A model generated the notes under the pieces. That model did no database searches and was not told the origin of the DNA. It saw nothing but the letters and a program-made list of their open reading frames with translations. Position numbers and translations under genes: made by a program. Positions 21,461-34,800 of a stretch of DNA of 64,000 nt are shown here, one piece after another. Each line of letters opens with the position of its first letter. The first letter of the stretch is position 1. This stretch comes from Elephas maximus indicus (lineage: Eukaryota > Chordata > Mammalia > Proboscidea > Elephantidae), in the NCBI RefSeq assembly GCF_024166365.1, contig NC_064839.1, positions 38,824,378-38,888,377 of the forward strand, given 5' to 3'.

Positions 21461-24429
21461 CTAAAGGCCATAGTTTTTTCTTTCATTAAATTGTATCTTT
21501 AGGATAAATTCTCAGGAGTGGGACACCTGGGTTGAGGAATATGGATGTTTTTGGGTCTCCATGTGTCTTGCCACTTTGTTTTTCTGCAGGGCTACTCTGG
21601 CGACCCACATCTGAAACATGGTCATGCAAATCAATATCCTATATAATCATTTGTCTCTATTCTGGGGCTCTCTAGGGCTTCTTGCATTTCATAGTGTCCT
21701 CTGAGCATTATTGTAGTTTCCATTATAGCACCCAGTGAAAAAGTTCAGAAGGTACTAGAGAAAACTAGCAGTTCTTTAAACCTGAAAACATCAGTGATGA
21801 TACATGTACATAACCAAAACTGGTTGGTTTGTTCCTCCTGCCTTTTCATCTCAGTAAACATCCAGCATGTGTCTTTAAATAGGACACAGAGAAACTCCAC
21901 TGCCCTGCCAATGAATGGCCCCTGCCTCAGCAGATCTGTGTGGACCATTGTGGCTTTCTGCACACAGACATCAGCAGTATGCTTTGTCCTGTTGTCGGCC
22001 CCAACTTGACCAGTAATACCCTGGTGTTGGTGATTCCCAACTCAGGTTTCATAATGTCCCAGGGAAGGTCGTTGAATACAACCAGCAGCCTTGGACCAGG
22101 GAGGGTGGAGCTCTGACTCCAAAGGTCAGCTTCCTGTAAAATCTAGACATAGAGTATGCTGCTCACCACTTTCAGATTTCTCCATTCAGCATCACTTTCC
22201 TTCTTTGGGGGCACACGTTAACCCCAGCAGGCTGCAATCTCTACCCACCTCCCCATGCCCTACCCGCAAAAATCTGCTCAAAGTAAACTTTTAACTTAGA
22301 GAGGCAAATGATCTGTGCCTAGTATCATCACCCTCCTCCACCCTAATGGACACTCCACAAGCACAAGGATATCTGTTTTGTTCATTGCTGTTGTTCGCTG
22401 AATATAGTAAGTGCTCAATAAATAGTTATTGAATAAAGAAATAAAGTTCTTTATCTTTTAAGTCAATATTATTATTATTTTGAGTTATTAGTAGTACATA
22501 CTTACTGTAGAAATTTTTAAAAATAGAGAAAATGTAGAGAAGAAATTAAAATTACCCATAAATCTATCAGCCTTTATACAAATAATGTTTTAATTTTTCT
22601 CCCAATAACTTTGACTTCCTACTCTATATACTAGTTGTGAAAGTACTTGAAAAGTAATGTAAGATGGTATTAAAAAAAATAACAATTTATAATTTTCCGA
22701 AGTGGTCCTTTGGGTAGACCCCAGATATTTCCCCTTTCCAGCCATTCCTGTGCCCAACAGCCATCTGCTCTTAATTGCCTCCTTTCCAGAGGGGATAGGA
22801 TTACCCTTGGGTATAATGAAATTTGCAAAACCTCATTCATTTTTAAAAGTAAATTCATGTTTGGCAGTTCCTTTGTGCTGGAAATGGGAAAGAAGGAAGC
22901 AGTGGGGAGGTGAAGGATAGTGGGCAATGTCACAAAAAAAGTTAACAGCCATAACACATTGGATGTTGCAATTCTGAAAAGGTTGAGAATGATCACAGCC
23001 CTAAAGCAATGACCCTGGGACACTGTTTGTGAGAGGGCAACTTTTCTAGCAAAACAGTCCTGGGGACCTGCCCTTTCCTGCTGACCCTCACCTTACAGCC
23101 CTCCTAAAGGTCTCTCTTTTTATTGATGCTTTGTTTTAAGCCAAAAATCTAATTTCGAACTTTGGTTTTTAAGTCTCTTTCTAGCAATGCTATTTGAGAA
23201 CCACACAACTAGGAGAGGAGCTTTGAGATCATCTGTAGCAACCCCTTATTTTATAGAAGAGGAAATTGAGGCATAGTTGCTGAAGGTCAACAACACAGTG
23301 CCGGCAGACTGAAAGTAGAATCTAAGGCCTTTGTTGTATTTTTCCATTGCATCACACCGACTATCCTGTCTGTGCCCCTTTGCTTGACCTTGGGAACTCA
23401 TAGATTCTTGGGAAATTAATTATCTCCTTTGTGTTTAGAATCTCTTTGGTTAATTTAGCTTTCCTCACCCTCCCCATCCCTCAGAAAAGGAGTAAATACT
23501 CAGGCAGAGCTAGTTCTCCGTGCATATGTCAATAGTTATCAAAGCCACGAAGAAGCAAGTTAAAGTGAATTATGAAAATGTTATTTAAAAACTAACTTGG
23601 TAAATAGAACATACTATTAGATTATATCTATGCAAACTATATATATTTGTATGTGCAAGAACTCTTACTCAAATTACATCTATGTGTAGGCATGTGTGTG
23701 TATATATACAGATTGTATCAAATGTACAAGGAAAAAGATTGGAGTGATTTTTTGTGTGATGAAGATAGTTGGCTTCAATGTTCAATTGGTCCTTTTATGC
23801 CTATAAATTTCCTTTAGGATATGTGTCTTTTTACCTGTTTTTCTCAATAATGTAAGACTTAGAACTTTGTTTTTATACCTACTTTGATTTTAATATTGAA
23901 TGTCATGAAGTACAGTATTTTGGGAAATGCTTTTATTTATCCATCACATCCTTTTTAGGCATAGACTATGGGCTAAGTGTTGGAATTACAGAGTTAAAAC
24001 ATAGTTTCTACCCTCATGGAGCTTGAAATTCAGTGGCAGAGACAATAGACAGTAAAGAAATAATCACATCTTAAATGTGAAATTGCAATTACAGTTAGTG
24101 CCAATAAGGAAATTATAGTGGGAACTGATGCAGTTGAGGGATACCAGGGAAGGTTTCCTCAAGGAATTTATGTTTGCACTGAGATCTATAGATAAGAGAC
24201 AGTTAGTTAGCTAGGTAGAGGAGGACCAGAGAGCACAAGGCAGAAGAAAAAACATGTGCAAAGCCGTTAGGCAGGAAGGAGAATGGGACAAACCCGGAAC
24301 AAAGGGAAGACCAGTGAGTTTGGAAGTGAAGCTATAGAGGTGAGTAAGGCTAGACAACCTAGGCCCTCTTAGAACACATTAAGAATTTTTAAAAAATCTT
24401 TTTAAGAACGGCTTGGGGGCAGTGTCTGA
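21461..24429. other. Intergenic, mostly unassigned
   Basis: Contains a reverse MIR at about 23,220-23,345 ('ttatagaagaggaaattgag'). Otherwise it is AT-rich sequence with no exon I can support. A GT/AT-rich tract lies near 23,630-23,710. Confidence 0.45.
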
Positions 24430-25012
24430 CCTCCTCCAACCCCACAAGGGGGAAGGAGAACCAAGATCAACAGCGCAAAGCTGAATCCCACGAGGTGAAG
24501 GCTACACAAGCCTCCTCTGTCTGCCATCTTTACTAATTCTGTCACCAACCTTCCCTTGCACAGCACTCTCTACTTCTCTGCGGGGTTCAATAATTCCTTG
24601 CAATGGCCACCCAGAACTCAAAGACCATACTCAAAATTATGGGGTTTATTAGGGAAGTAACAGTTACAATTCAGGTTCAAGAATACTCAAGATACAGTTC
24701 TTTCATTGGGATAGCCTCTTCCCAGCTGTGCTTGCAGGTGCGCCTCTTCCTGGCTCTCAGCTTTCTCTCTCCATGGGCCAGGAAGCCCACTGCACTGTCT
24801 CCTGCTGCCGGGCCTTTGCTGCTGGGTCTCTCTCACTGGCCTCTCCTTCCTTGGTGGTGGTAGGCTCCTCCTCTCTGCTCTGGAATTGGCTCTCTTTTAA
24901 GGCAAAATTGACCAATTCCCTTAGTGGGCCACAATTACCCTATCACTTGGTGGGAATCACAAGACCATGGCTAGAAAGGCCACACAAATGGAATCAATCA
25001 CACCACAATCTT
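24430..25012 (-). mobile_element. Possible LTR, minus orientation
   Basis: A compact GC-richer block inside an older AT-rich repeat. It holds a reversed AATAAA (ggggtttattaggg at about 24,640) followed by a C/T-rich promoter-like half, as in a solo LTR read on the minus strand. AATCTTT occurs at both edges. No terminal TG/CA is clear, so the call is weak. Confidence 0.35.
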
Positions 25013-25289
25013 TATTGCAAGAGTAATGGGGAGTCAGTGAAGGGTTTTAAGCAAGAGTAAGAGGAGGGAGTGTGACATAATCAGACTATACCTTTGGACA
25101 ATATCATTCTGACTACAATATGGAGAACAGATTAGGATGAGAGAAAACTACCAAGAAGGCTATTATAAATAGTTCATCCAAGTGATGATGGCAGCTAGGG
25201 TTAGGAAGAGATGGAGATAAAGAAAAGGGAGTGGATTCCAGAAATATTTAGGAAGTAAATTTGATAGTACTTGGTGATTGATAAGATAC

Positions 25290-26815
25290 AATAGTGAGGG
25301 AGCTAGACTTCTGGAATGGCAGAGCGGGAACTCAGCAAACCCCTTGCCAAAAAGCAATGATAAAACTGGACAAAATTGTCAAAAGCAACCATTTAAGGAC
25401 TCTGGAAATTGACCAAAGCCGTACAAAAATTGAGAAGTGTTTATTCAAGAATTTCATGAAAGAACAGTGGAAGTTTGTGGCATTCTTGCCTGGAGCTAAT
25501 CCTTCCTCCACCACCCCAGTTCTCTTGGCTTGTAGTTTTACCTCAGTGGCAAGCTGTAAAAACCATCAGGTCATTTGCTGGAGGGAATTGACTTGATTTG
25601 GAGCAAAGCAGGAAAAATAGTATGCCCAGGATGTTATCCAAAACAGTAATGATTTCCTTGACAAACAAATGAAGAACAGCAATGTTGTAACTATGCTGAA
25701 GATTGGAGGAAGCAACAGACCAGCAGATTAGCCAGAAATTTAACAGGGATGAGACAGTCATATTGGGCCTTGATGAGCTTCCACATATCTCTGGTGGTCT
25801 GGAAGACTATGTGCATGAGCAGCTATCTATATGTCCCTGGCTAAATGTGAGGCCTTGTGCACATACAGAAGAGAAATGAGAAGGCCTGGAAGAAAGAAAA
25901 AGTTAGATCACACTTGTAAACTGTCTGAACTTTGTGTTTCCCAACTCACACACAGATTCATCAGCAAAGGATGGAAGTCTCTCTGGCTCAGGATGTTAGG
26001 GCACAACCTCTGTCCCATCACTGACTGACCATAAAGCTTATGTAACCCTTAGGAAGACAAGCTTAACAATAAAGTTTTTTTAAAAAAGAAGAAACAAATT
26101 GAGCATAGATATTAGTGACTGTACTCTGCAAGAGAAACACACTGTACAGAATTAATCCAAGCAAATCACCAAACAAACAAAAACATCAATAAAAATAATC
26201 CCTGGGGGAGAAAAATCAGAATCCAGAGTTTCTGCAGTATATTATATAAAATATCCAATTTTTGGCAAAAAAAAAAAAAAAAAAGGCATATACAAAGAAA
26301 CAGGAAACTGTGACCCATAAATAGGAAGAAAAGTAGTTAATAGAAACTATGTCTGAGGGGACACAGATTTTGGACTTAGGAAAGACTTCAAACAACTATT
26401 ATAAATGTGTTTTAAAAAAACTAAAGGAAACCATGCTTAAAAAATTAAAGTATGATGGCAATGATGCATTAAATAGAGAAAGTTAATAAACGTGATAAAA
26501 AATAATCAAATGGAAATTCTGGAGTTAAAAAGTACAATTCCTGAAATGAAAAATTCACTTGAGAGGCTGAACAGCAGATTTAAACTGGCAGATGAATATG
26601 CAAACTGGAAGATAGATTACTTGAAATTATCCAATCTGAAGAAAAGAAAAATGAACAGAGCCTCAGAGACATTTGAGACACTAACAAGCATGCCAACATA
26701 CACGCAATGGAAGTCCCAGAAGGAGAGGAGAGAAAGGGACAGAAAAAACATTTGAAGAAATAATGTTCCAAACTTTTCAAATTTTATGAAAAGCATTGAT
26801 CTACACAATCAAGAC
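25290..26815 (+). mobile_element. Old L1 (L1M-like) 5' region with ORF1 remnant
   Basis: The segment 26,492-26,755 encodes an L1 ORF1-like coiled-coil stretch (ILELKSTIPEMKNSLERLNS). It then reads 'aatggaagtcccagaaggag' and 'tttgaagaaataatg', typical of L1M ORF1. Upstream is the divergent 5' UTR part. Stops break it. Confidence 0.6.
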
Positions 26816-26824
26816 AGATTAAAA

Positions 26825-27225
26825 GGATGCTTTTCTTGGGCCCTTAGTAAACTACATTCCTCAGCCCCTTTGTACTTCAGTAGGGTTATATAATTAGTTC
26901 TTAGCAATAGAATATGAGAGGAAGTGATGCGTATTGCTTCCAGTTTGAAACCATTAATATACCTTCTCTACATCCGCTATCTGTCTTCTCTATCTACACT
27001 TCTCCAAAATAAGGGCATCATTGAGACTATGCATTGAAAATGGCAGAACCACAATGTGGAAGGAGCCTGCACCCCTGTTTAGCGGAAAGATATTCATGAG
27101 ATTGCCCAATCATGAACACCTGCTTTGTACTTTGTCTGATTAGGAAATAAATATTTATTGTGTTAAACCATTGAGAGTGCAGGTTGTTATAGCAGTTATT
27201 GCTAATTGGCCTAATTGCTAGGGGC
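26825..27225 (+). mobile_element. Possible ancient LTR
   Basis: 'taggaaataaatatttattg' followed by 'gtgttaaaccattgagagtg' and 'ggttgttatagcagttattg' resembles the 3' part of mammalian ERVL-type LTRs. Divergent and tentative. Confidence 0.35.
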
Positions 27226-27624
27226 ATGTTAAGTTTGTTACCTTTGATGTATCAAAGTAGAAATATGGCAGAGGCAGTTGAAAGTACTAGATGCTTAGAA
27301 GAAGCTGGAAAAATAGCTTGAGTATCACCAGAGGTCCCCAAGTTTTTGGAAGCTTCAGTTCTCAGCTATCACACTACCAAAATGCACATGCCATATACAT
27401 CAATACATCCAGTAATTTAAAGAGAGTTACGTATACTTTGGAATTTTGGTTGCTGCTTCCTCTTTTAATCTGTGATTTTTCCATGGCTTTTAAGAGAAGT
27501 TTAATAGCCATTGTTCCGTTTGCTAAGAACCCAGATCAAAACCACTCATGATAAAAGTAAGGGTGACTGGCAAATTCTTAAAGACCGACCTTCTGATCAT
27601 ATGTTAGTAGTTCAGATAGATCTT

Positions 27625-27850
27625 GGAACCAAATTTCCTGGGTTTGAATTCAGATCCACTACCTGCTAGATTTATGAACTTGGAAAAGATATTTAATCTT
27701 TCTGGGGCCAGGTTTCCTGAAGTGAAAATGAACATAATAATGGAATCAACCTCATAGAGTAGTTGTAAGAATTAAATCAGTTAATTTATGCAAAACTCCT
27801 AGAATTGGGACAGGAACATAAGTTTTGTATAAGCGTTAGCTATTATTTTT
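27625..27850 (+). mobile_element. MIR SINE
   Basis: 'tttgaattcagatccactac', 'ttatgaacttggaaaagata' and 'gtaagaattaaatcagttaa' match the MIR layout. Confidence 0.6.
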
Positions 27851-30011
27851 ATTTCTCTTGAATCAGTCTACACCTTGAATCGTCCCATATCTTGCAGAAT
27901 AGGGAAAACCACAAGCATGAAAAAGATCTATTTTTTTTTAAATAAGAAAGAAAAATCTTGATAGACATGACTCAAAGATGCATGAGAAGGGCATTTAGAA
28001 GTTGAAGTTTTATTGCTGTGCTGGGATTTTCTTCTGACCCTACCCACGCCAGGCCCCAAGACGTGATACCCTAGTTGAGAATTATCACTCAGTGCTAACA
28101 AGTTAAAATACACAAGTTTGCCTGAATTATTTTTACTAGTGTGAATGTATATTTTGGTCTGATTTATTTGGCACTTGTAAATCGGTACTGCCAAGTTATC
28201 GCATATTTGTTTTATGATTTTTTTTAAAAAACTGAGACTTGCTTGATCATGCTTGTGTTTTAACCCCCCTCTCAGAACTCTCAGAACTAAAAATTTACCT
28301 CTTGATTAAATTGGGTGTGTGTGGAACTGTGTAACTCGGTATAACAAGTTAAACAAATATGGCCCCTGCCCTCAGCAAGGCACAAACATGAGAAGCAGTG
28401 ATATACACATTCCCAGAGTCAAATGCTTTAGCAAAAGCATAAGCTAGGAACACATTAATAAGATACTTACTGGACACATAATCACTATGGTTAATAATTT
28501 TCATGTTAGAGGTCACTGACATGTAAGTGAAAATTTAGTGATAAGAAATCAACAGAGCAGAAAAAATCAGTATAACTTTTGTAAACAAATTTATTGGTCA
28601 CTTTTGTAGATTGATCCTCTATAAAATTTCTTGAAAAAACACTGGTATATGTATGTGTGCCTGTGTACATATAACTATCATTTATTTATTTTAAAGAAAA
28701 TAGAAGTTCCTGGGAGACTCCAAAACAGCTGACATTCACAGTCTTTGCTCTGACATCAACGTTCCATCACCATCTCTCGACACTTTTTGCCCTTGAGTGC
28801 AGACAACTTGGCAGAATCAGTCCCTGCTCACTCTTTTTTTTGTTTGTTTCTTACTTACTTTCATGCCCTTGGACAGTGGCACCTAGTTCATCCCCACTCT
28901 TATTTACCAGATTACCTCAGCCACCAGATTCTCACTGAGGGGTGTGTGTGGGAGAGATAGCTCCATCCCTGTGGCACATGCAATAGGGTGCAACACTGAA
29001 GTCACTGAGCTTGACATTTCTCAATATTTGCTCTGGCAGAGACAAGTTGCTGCAGCTGATCTCTTGTTCCAGGGGACTGAAAACCATTTTGTTAGGAGAG
29101 GGGAATTAATTCACCCAGCCTCAGGTCTGGAGGGCAGGAGGTTTACAGGGCAGGAAGTCAGTGCCATCACAGGGGGATAAAGACTGTACCAGATGTCACT
29201 TTCACAGGCGGTGACACCAAAATGACTGTCTATAAATTTTTTGTGCACTGTTTCAGCAGAAATTCATTATTTTTTTATAAAAGTATTCCTGTAGTTAGTT
29301 ATAACAACAATTTTTTTTTCATAAGCCCAGCTTACATGTATCAATATACCTACAAGGTTAAAACTCTAAGCTAATTTGCTTTTTGACCCTTCTAATGCCA
29401 GTGCTGCTAGAGCTGTCACTATTAGCCAATTACAGTGACTCTTGGACTCACATGGCTTCATCTGCATATGCTACAAGCATGCACTGTTGCTTTTGTTGCT
29501 GCCAGTGTTTTTAGTAGTGGCTGATTTTGTTAAATTTCATGGTGTTTAAGCTACAGTATTGTGGTAATTAGTATTTGTGAACCTATATCAATGATTTTTT
29601 TGAGAATGAAGTAGTAATTAAAGGAAAAGAAGGAGAAAAATTAAAAAATTGGGCAACTTTAGATGTTCTGACGTTCATAGCTGAATGGGACTTCGTGGAA
29701 TCTCCCCCAACTCTTTCAGTAAGCCTAAAATTATTTCTGATGATCTGTGTCTGTGACTTCATATAAAATGAGCTTTTCAAAGCTGACTTTTAAAGAACTA
29801 ATCACGGTCTACCATGGGACAGTCAAAGCTTTCCTCTCTTGCGATATTATCAGCTGGTGAAAGGCACTGATTTTGATGAAATGATTCACAAGTTCGCAGC
29901 TTTGAAGACCAGGAAAGGAAAGTTCTGATTTACTCAAGATGTTCACTAAGTGCTGAGATGCTTGTGTATTTGTTCCTGTTTGTTTTCATAGTGTTAATTC
30001 ATTTATATAAG
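27851..30011. other. Intergenic, no gene seen
   Basis: No recognisable repeat or exon over about 2 kb, which is unusual for this window. Short open frames lack protein features. It is a candidate for conserved non-coding sequence simply because transposons have left it alone. Confidence 0.4.
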
Positions 30012-30660
30012 CAACATCATGATAAACAGAGAAAAGGTTGACGTGTGAAGGGTTTAATTTTATTTGGACCCACAATCAACTCCCACGAAAGCAGCAGTCA
30101 AGAAATCAAAAGACGCATTGCATTGGGCAAATCTGCTGCAAAAGACCTCTTTAAAGTGTTCAAAAGCAAAGATGTCACCTTGAAGGCTAAGGTGCATCTG
30201 ACCCAAGCCATGGTGTTTTCACTCGCCACATATGCATGTGAAAGCTGAACAATGAATAAGGGAGGCTGAAGAAGAATTGACGCCTTTGAATTGTAGTGTT
30301 GGTGAAGAATATTGAATGTACCATGTACTGCCAAAAGAATGAACAAATCTGTCTTGGATGAAGTACAACCAGAATGCTCCTTAGAAGCAAGGATGACACG
30401 ACTACATCTCACATACTTTGGGCATGTTATCAGGAGGGATCAGTCCCTGGAGAAGGACATCATGCTTGGAAAAGTAGAGGGTCAGCAAAAAAGAAGAAGA
30501 CACGAGATGTATTGACACAGTGGCTGCAATAATGGGCTCGAGCATAACAGTGATTATGAGGATGGCACAGGACTGGGCAGTGTTTCATTCTGTTGTGCAT
30601 AGGGTTGCTATGAGTCAGAACTAACTCAATGGCACCTTAACAACAACAACAACAACAATA
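30012..30660 (+). mobile_element. RTE LINE 3' end, plus strand
   Basis: From 'atcatgataaacagagaaaa' (equivalent to about 46,673 in the long copy) to the tail 'aacaacaacaacaacaata'. The open piece 30,045-30,248 encodes the last part of the RTE polyprotein (GKSAAKDLFKVFKSKDV). Confidence 0.88.
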
Positions 30661-30734
30661 ATGTTAACGAGGCAGGACTCAGTCTGTGAGATTAGGTTGT
30701 GTCTTAAGTCAATCTTTTTTGAGATCTAAAACAG

Positions 30735-31018
30735 AGAAGCGAGCAGAGAGACAGGGGGACCTCATATCACCACGAAAGCAATGCCGGGAGCAGAGCACAT
30801 CCTTTGAACCTGGGTTTCCTGTGCTGAGAAGCTCCTAGACCAAGGCAGGTTGATAACAAAGACCTTCCTCCAGAGCCCACATAGAGAGAAAGCTGTCCCC
30901 TGGAGCTGACGCCCTGAATTTGGACTTCTAGCCTACTAGATTGTGAGAGAATAAACTTCTATTTGTTAAAGCCATCCACTTGTGGTATTTCTGTTATAGC
31001 ATCACTGTTACTAAGACA
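30735..31018 (+). mobile_element. MLT1-like LTR, partial
   Basis: 'ttggacttctagcctactag', 'gtgagagaataaacttctat' and 'aaagccatccacttgtggta' are the 3' part of an MLT1-type LTR. Confidence 0.6.
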
Positions 31019-31032
31019 GAGCGTGGCAGTTG

Positions 31033-31255
31033 TGTTGTTAGGTGCTGTGGAGTTGGTTCCGATTCATGACTCTATGTACAACAGAACGAAACACCACTGG
31101 TCTTGCACCATCCTCACAATCATTGATATGTTTGAGCCGATTGTGGGAGCTGCTGTGTCAATCCATCTTGTCGAGGGCCTTGCTTTTTTTCACTGACCCT
31201 CTACTTTACCAAGTATGATGTCTTTCTCCAGAGACTGGTCCCTCCTGAGGATGAC
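31033..31255 (-). mobile_element. RTE LINE 3' end, short
   Basis: 'gttgttaggtgctgtggagt' to 'ctccagagactggtccctcc', equivalent to the last roughly 220 bp of the long RTE, reversed. Confidence 0.8.
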
Positions 31256-31890
31256 TATGTCATTATATAACTGCCAAATTACATTGTTACACAACTGCCA
31301 AATTATATCATTACTTAACTGCAAAACCACTGAGAATCATGGCCCAGCCAAGCTGACACATAATCTTAACAAAGTCAACGTTACTCTCGCCTTACACCTC
31401 AGCATTCTTTACTGCCAGACGTACATCATTAATGGGCAAAATAGTTGGACGGTAGATTTTTTTACTATTGTTGTAAATGCAAAATGTTGGATAAGGGATA
31501 GTCGATAAGTGAGGAGAAGGTGTAGTATGTTAGATATAATCAGTGATATGGAAAAAATAAGACAGGGAAGAAGGTAGGGGAATGGGGGGAACTTTGCAAT
31601 TTAAATATGATATATCCCTCTGTCTTTTTATGTTTACAAATTTAAGATGTCAAGGGCCACAATAGTTTAATAAAATTGTAATTTAAAAAAAGTATTCTTA
31701 GTGTTAAGCAAAATGTGGTATTCTGGGTTAGATCCTGGAGCAGAAAAACGACAGTAATGGGAAAACTGGTGAAGTCAGAAAATATCTGGAGTTTAAGTAA
31801 TAGTGTTGCATCAATGATAATTTCTTAGTTTTAATAATTTTACAATGATTATGTAAGGTATTAACATTAGGGGAAGCTGGATGAAGGGTA

Positions 31891-34800
31891 CAGGCATACC
31901 CCCGAGAACCTACGGGTTCGGTTCCACACAATTGCTATAAAGTGAGTATCGCAGTAAAGCTAGTCACATGAATTTGTTGGTTTCCCAGTGCATGTAAAAG
32001 TTATGTTTACCTTATACTGTAGTCTATTAAGTGTGCAATAGCATTCCGTCTTAAAAAAATATATACAAATCTTAATTAAAAAATACTTTACTGCTAAAAA
32101 ATGCCAACCATTATCTAAGCCTTAGGCAAGTTGTGATCTTTTTGTTGGTGGAAGATCTTGCTTCGATGTTGAAGGATCCCGAATGATCAGGGTAGTGGTT
32201 GCTGAAGGCTGGGGTGACTGAGGTAATTTCTTTTTTTCTTTATATACACCTTGCTATATACTCCTAGTTTCTCTCCCCCTAATGAGACCACACTCCTTCC
32301 CTCCACTTTCTATTTTCGTGTCCATTCAGCCAGCTTCTGACCTGCTCTGTCCTCTCACCTCCCCTCCAGACAGGAGTTGCCCAAATAGTCTCATGTGTCT
32401 ACTTGATCCAAGAAGCTCACTCCTCACCAGTATCATTTTCTATCCCATAGTCCAATCCAATCCCTGTCTGAAGAATTGGCTTTGGGAATGGTTCCTGTCT
32501 TGGGCTAGCAGAAGACCTGGGTACCATGACCTTCAGGGTCCTTCTAGTCTCAGACAGACCATTAAGTCTGGTTGTTTTACGAGAATTGAGGTCTGCATGC
32601 CACTGCTCTCCTGTTTCCTCAGGGGTTTTCTGTTGTGTTCCCTGTCAGGGCAGTCATGGGTTGTAGCTGGGCACCATAGAGTTCTTCTGGTCTCAGGCTG
32701 ATGTAGTCTCTGATTTATGTGGCCCTTTCTGTCTCTTGGGCTCGTAATTACCTTGTGTCTTTGGTGTTCTTCATTCTCCATTGCTCCAGGTGGGTTGAGA
32801 TCAATTGATGCATCTTAGATGGCCGCTCGCTAGTGTTTAAGACCCCAGATGCCACTTTCGAAAGTGGGATGCAGAATGTTTTGTTAATAGATTTTATTAT
32901 GCCAATTGACTTAGATGTCCCCTGAAACCATGGTCCCCAAACCCCTACCCCAGCTATACTTTGAAGTGTTGGGTTTATTTAGGAAACTTATTTGCTTTTG
33001 GTTTAGTTCAGTTGTGCTGGCCTCTTCTGTACTGTGTGTTGTCTTTCCCTTCACCTAAAATAGTCCTGATCTAATTAGTGAAAACCTCTCTCCTTCCCTC
33101 GCTCCCTCCCCCCTCTTGTAACCATCAAAGAATATTCTCTTCTGTGTTTAAACTATTTCTCGAGTTCTTTTAACAGTGGTCTTATACAATATTTGTCCTC
33201 TTGCAACTGACTAATTTCACTCAGCATAATGCCTTCCAGATTCTCCATGTTAAGAAATGTTTCACCGATTCTTCATTGATCTTTATCGATGCGTAATATT
33301 CCATCGTGTGAATATACCATAATTTATTTATCCATGCATCCTTTGATGGGCACCTTGGTTGCTTCCATGTTTTTACTATTGTAAACAGTGCTGCAATGGG
33401 TGTGCATATATCTGTTCATGTAAAGGCTCTTATTTCTCTAGGATATATTCCAAGGACTGGGATTGCAGAACCGTATGGTAAATCTATTTCTAGCTTTTTA
33501 AGGAAGCACCCAATTGATTTCCAAAGTGGTTGTACCATTTTACATTCCCACCAGCAGTGTATAAGTTTTCTAATCTCTCCACAACCTCTCCAACATTGAT
33601 TATTTTGTGTTTTTTGGATTAATGCCAACCTTGTTAGAGTAAGATGGAATCTCATTGTAGTTTTGATTTGCATTTCTCTAATGGCTGATGATCGTGAGCA
33701 TTTCCTCATGTATCTGTTAGCTACCTGAATGTCTTCTTTAGTGAAGTGCCTCTTCATATCCTTTGCCCATTTTTTAATTGGGTTCTTTGTCTTTTTGTAG
33801 TTGAGTTTTTGCAGTATCATGTAGATTTTAGAGATCAGATGCTGATTGGAAATACCATAGCTAATAACTTTTTCCCAGTCTGTAGGTGATGTTTTTATTC
33901 TTTTGGTGAAGTCTTTGGATGAGCATAGATGTTTGATTTTTAGGAGCTCCCAGTTGTCTAGTTTCTCTTCTGGTGTTTGTGCACTGTTAATAATGTTTTG
34001 TATACTGTTATGCCATGTATTAGGGCTCCTAGCATTTCCTTACTTTTTCTTCCATGATCTTTAGTGTTTTAGATTTTATATTTAGGTCTTTGATCCATTT
34101 TGAGTTAGTTTTTGTGCATGGTGTGAAGTATGGGTCTTATTTCATTTTTTTGCAGATGGATATCCAGTTATGCCAGCACCGTTTGTTAAACAGACTGTCT
34201 TTTCCCCATTTAACTGACTTTGGGCCTTTGTCAAATATCAGCTGCTCATATGTAGATGGATTTGTCTGGGTTCTCAATTCTGTTCCATTGGTCTATGTAT
34301 CTGTTGTACCAGGACCAGGCTGTTTTGACTACTGTGGCTGTATAATAGGTTCTAAAATCAGGTAGAGTGAGGCCTCCCACTTTGTTCTTCTTTTTCAGTA
34401 ATGCTTTACTTATCTGAGGCCTCTTTCCCTTCCATATGAAGTTGGTGATTTGTTTCTCCATCTCATTAAAAAATGTCATTGGAATTTATATTGGAATTGC
34501 ATTGTATCTAGAGATCAATTTTGATAGAGTAGACATTTTTACAATGTTAAGTCTTCCCATCCATGAGCAAGGTATGTTTTTCTCCTTATGTAGGTCTCTT
34601 TGGGTTTCCTGCAGTAGTGTCTTGTAGTTTTCTTTGTATAGGTCTTTTACATCTCTGATAAGATTTGTTCCTAAGTATTTTATGTTATTGAGGGCTACTA
34701 TAAATGGTGTTGATTTGGTGATTTCCTCTTCGATGTTCTTTTTGTTGGTGCAGGGGAATCCAACTGATTTTTGTATGTTTATCTTGTATCCTAATACTCT

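Noticed and set aside
32282-32701. 139-codon plus-strand open frame
   Set aside because: It is antisense to the 3' UTR of an L1, with no protein features.
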